From NCBI RefSeq assembly GCF_001552615.1, contig NZ_BCRN01000001.1, forward strand, positions 62,001-126,000: 64,000 nt of DNA, given 5' to 3'. Positions 61,991 through 64,000 of this stretch are shown piece after piece. The stretch is from Millisia brevis NBRC 105863 (GTDB lineage: Bacteria > Actinomycetota > Actinomycetes > Mycobacteriales > Mycobacteriaceae). How positions within the stretch are numbered: the first letter of the stretch is position 1; every line of letters begins with the position of its first letter. The notes beneath the pieces were generated by a model, which was given only the letters and a program-made list of their open reading frames with translations, ran no database searches and was not told the origin of the DNA. Position numbers and translations under genes: made by a program.

Positions 61991-63093
61991 GCGCCGGCGA
62001 TGGGTAGCATCACGATCACGCTCACCCCTTCGCCCACAACCGATTCCATCTGAACGGATCCGCCGTGCGCCTCGACGACGGCGGCGACGATCGACAGCCC
62101 GAGCCCGGTGCCGCTGCGGGATTCACCACCCGACCCGGCCGCGCGGAAGAACCGATCGAATACTCGCTGCCGGTCGGCCTCGGGTAGGCCGGGACCCTCG
62201 TCGCGCACCACCAGGCGCGCCGAACCGCCGTCGATCGTCACCCCGACGGCGGCCGATGTGCCGGTAGGGGTGTGCACGATGACGTTGGACAGCAGATTGT
62301 CGGCCACCCGCCGCAATCGGTCGGCGTCGCCGATCACCGGAATCGGTTCCTCAGCGGTCAGCCGCCAGGCCCGATCGGGTGCCCGCACCCGGGCGGCGAC
62401 CACGGCGTCGGCCACCACCTCACGCAGATCGACCGGCTGCCGCTCGAGGGGACGCCCTTCGTCGAGGCGGGCGAGCAATAGCAACTCGTCGACCAGTATC
62501 CCCATCCGTTGCGCCTCGGCTTCGATACGGGCGAGGATCCTGGCCAACTCCGCCGGATCGTCGGCGCCGCCGCGGCGGAACAGTTCGGCGTAGCCTCGCA
62601 CGGAGGCTATCGGGGTGCGCAGTTCGTGGGAGGCGTCGGCCACGAAGCGGCGCAGCCGATCCTCGGACCGTCGACGCTGATCGAACTCGGTTTCCAGTTG
62701 CGCCAGCATCGCATTGAGCGTGTCGGCGAGCCGGCGGATCTCCACTCCGGGTGTCTCGACGACGATCCGAGTGCCCGATGCGGCGGTGTCGATCGACGCG
62801 GCGGTCACCGAGATGTCCTCGAGCGGCCGCAATCCCCGCCGCAATACCCACCAGGTCAGCCCGCCCACCACCGCCAGGGCGACCGCCGTCGAGATCACCG
62901 CCACCCCGGTCACCCGGGAGACCAGTTCGTCGACGGCCTCGGAGCCGCCGGCCGGTATGTCGCGGCGCCCGTCCAGCAGGGCCGCCCGGGTGGCGCCCAG
63001 GGCGAGGAAGAGTCCGAGCGCGAAGATTCCGACGATGCCGACCACGAGCCGAGTGCGCAGGGACCAGCGCGCACCCGGCCGTATGTCGATCAC
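61957..63093 (-). CDS. Sensor histidine kinase (HAMP, HisKA, HATPase)
   Basis: This protein has 378 aa. Two transmembrane helices (about 13-34 and 60-82) flank a very short extracellular loop of about 25 residues. A HAMP-like segment (RRGLRPLEDISVTAASID) follows, then the H-box with His156 (DASHELRTPIASVRGY), the N-box ADNLLSNVIVH, G1 RDEGPGLP, and G2 GTGLGLSIV. The GTG start has GGAGG directly adjacent, so the true start may differ slightly. No response regulator gene is next to it (the upstream neighbour is a thiolase), so it appears orphan here. Confidence 0.88.
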   Translation of the reverse strand: MIDIRPGARWSLRTRLVVGIVGIFALGLFLALGATRAALLDGRRDIPAGGSEAVDELVSRVTGVAVISTAVALAVVGGLTWWVLRRGLRPLEDISVTAASIDTAASGTRIVVETPGVEIRRLADTLNAMLAQLETEFDQRRRSEDRLRRFVADASHELRTPIASVRGYAELFRRGGADDPAELARILARIEAEAQRMGILVDELLLLARLDEGRPLERQPVDLREVVADAVVAARVRAPDRAWRLTAEEPIPVIGDADRLRRVADNLLSNVIVHTPTGTSAAVGVTIDGGSARLVVRDEGPGLPEADRQRVFDRFFRAAGSGGESRSGTGLGLSIVAAVVEAHGGSVQMESVVGEGVSVIVMLPIAGAQPFGSSRSSA

Positions 63094-63167
63094 CCTCCAG
63101 TTCTATCGCCTCGCCGGCGCCGCGACCCCTCGGTCGGCCCCGGGAGAACTCTGTGAAGTTGCGCGGA

Positions 63168-64000
63168 TCAGAGCCGCTCGATGATGGTCGCGTTCGACAG
63201 GCCACCGGCCTCACACATCGTCTGCAGGGCATAGCGGCCGCCGGTGTCACGCAGTTCGTGGACCATCGTGGTCATGATCCGCGCGCCGCTCGCGCCGAGC
63301 GGATGCCCGATCGCGATCGCGCCGCCGCGAGGGTTGACCCGATCCAGGGGCACGCCCAGTTCGTCGGACCAGGCGAGTACGACCGAGGAGAACGCCTCGT
63401 TGATCTCGAACAGGTCGATGTCGTCGAGGGTCAATCCGGCCCTGGTCAACACCTTTCGCGTCGCGGGAATCACGGCGGTCAGCATCAGGAGCGGATCGTC
63501 ACCGGCCACCGCGAACGAGTGCAGCCGCGCGAGCGGGGTCAGACCGAGCCTTCGCGCGGTCTCGCTCGAGGTGATCAGCACCGCCGCACTGCCGTCATTG
63601 ATCTGACTGGCGTTGGCGGCGGTGATGTTCCAGCCGATCTCCGGGAACCGGGCGGCGATCCGCTCGTCGTAGTAGGCAGGCCGCAGGCCCGCGAGCAGGT
63701 CGAGGGTGCTGCCGGTGCGAATGCCTTCGTCGTGCGTCAGCCCCTGCAGCGGCGCCAGTTCGGCGTCGAACAGACCGTTCTTGGTCGCCTCGGCCGCCTT
63801 GGCGTGCGAGTCCAACGCGAATTGGTCCATCCGCGAGCGGGTCAGATTCCACCGTGCGGCGATCAGCTCCGCCGAGATCCCCTGTCCCACCATGCCGTCC
63901 GGATACCGCTCGGCGAATGCGGTACCCACCAGATCGGTCGCACCCTGCACATTCGACAGCATCGGAACTCGGCTCATCGATTCGAGCCCGGCGGCGATCA
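63168..64000 (-). CDS. Thiolase (acetyl-CoA C-acyltransferase), partial
   Basis: Only the C-terminal part, about 277 residues, lies in the window; the frame stays open past the right edge (AAGLESMSRVPM reads as the family's GGxESMS motif). The first catalytic Cys is outside. Visible are INDGSAAVLI, FEINEAFSSVVL, the catalytic His in RGGAIAIGHPLGASGARI, and the second Cys in MCEAGGLSNATI. It cleaves 3-oxoacyl-CoA or condenses acyl-CoA units. It ends 74 bp before the sensor kinase. Confidence 0.9.
   Translation of the reverse strand, partial: IAAGLESMSRVPMLSNVQGATDLVGTAFAERYPDGMVGQGISAELIAARWNLTRSRMDQFALDSHAKAAEATKNGLFDAELAPLQGLTHDEGIRTGSTLDLLAGLRPAYYDERIAARFPEIGWNITAANASQINDGSAAVLITSSETARRLGLTPLARLHSFAVAGDDPLLMLTAVIPATRKVLTRAGLTLDDIDLFEINEAFSSVVLAWSDELGVPLDRVNPRGGAIAIGHPLGASGARIMTTMVHELRDTGGRYALQTMCEAGGLSNATIIERL

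Overview
The window is 64 kb of high-GC DNA with short gene spacing, frequent GTG starts and perfect GC-rich hairpins between convergent genes. It encodes a mycothiol-dependent maleylpyruvate isomerase, a wax-ester/diacylglycerol acyltransferase, a cutinase-like secreted esterase and a TAP-type lipoprotein hydrolase. Together these point to a mycolic-acid actinobacterium (order Mycobacteriales, of Rhodococcus/Gordonia/Nocardia type); the genus cannot be fixed by eye. I see no rRNA, tRNA, CRISPR array, phage or insertion sequence. A parS-like site at 26053-26068, and gltBD (which lies not far from oriC in Mycobacterium tuberculosis), suggest an origin-proximal chromosomal segment.

Layout. 0.1-16.3 kb: small regulator/enzyme modules. 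These are a TAP-family lipoprotein hydrolase, an MFS exporter with an XRE/MmyB-type regulator, a TetR/SDR divergent pair with a candidate operator, an M24-type protein, an FAD monooxygenase divergent from a UvrA-like ABC protein, a secreted hydrolase, an SRPBCC protein, and a tautomerase divergent from a tetR-molybdoenzyme operon with a perfect palindromic operator. 16.7-26.0 kb: a membrane GGDEF-EAL protein with both catalytic signatures degenerate, an ion-channel-like protein, an AurF-like diiron protein, thiG under a TPP riboswitch, and an atypical Ser/Thr kinase with a membrane partner.

26.7-42.7 kb is the most coherent block, a catabolic supercluster. The 3-hydroxybenzoate/gentisate pathway (gentisate dioxygenase, fumarylpyruvate hydrolase, mycothiol-dependent isomerase, 3-hydroxybenzoate 6-hydroxylase) sits beside a set resembling the Phd/Cou phenylpropanoid side-chain pathway (SDR, amidohydrolase, MaoC, acyl-CoA dehydrogenase, CoA ligase, AAHS transporter). 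Three regulators (two MarR, one IclR) and several palindromic sites accompany them. Two exact ATTCC-N7-GGAAT sites match the motif I recall for the IclR regulator GenR. Inference: the cell takes up m-hydroxylated phenylpropanoids, shortens them to 3-hydroxybenzoate and funnels them through gentisate to fumarate and pyruvate.

42.8-64 kb: WS/DGAT with a repetitive tail, a cutinase-like esterase, gltBD, a CHAP-domain membrane protein with a tiny paralogue of its anchor, crotonase plus ABM protein, a serine hydrolase, mug, a TetR-ABC drug-efflux-type unit with tandem palindromic repeats, a sugar dehydrogenase, xthA overlapping an orphan sensor kinase, and a thiolase cut by the window end.
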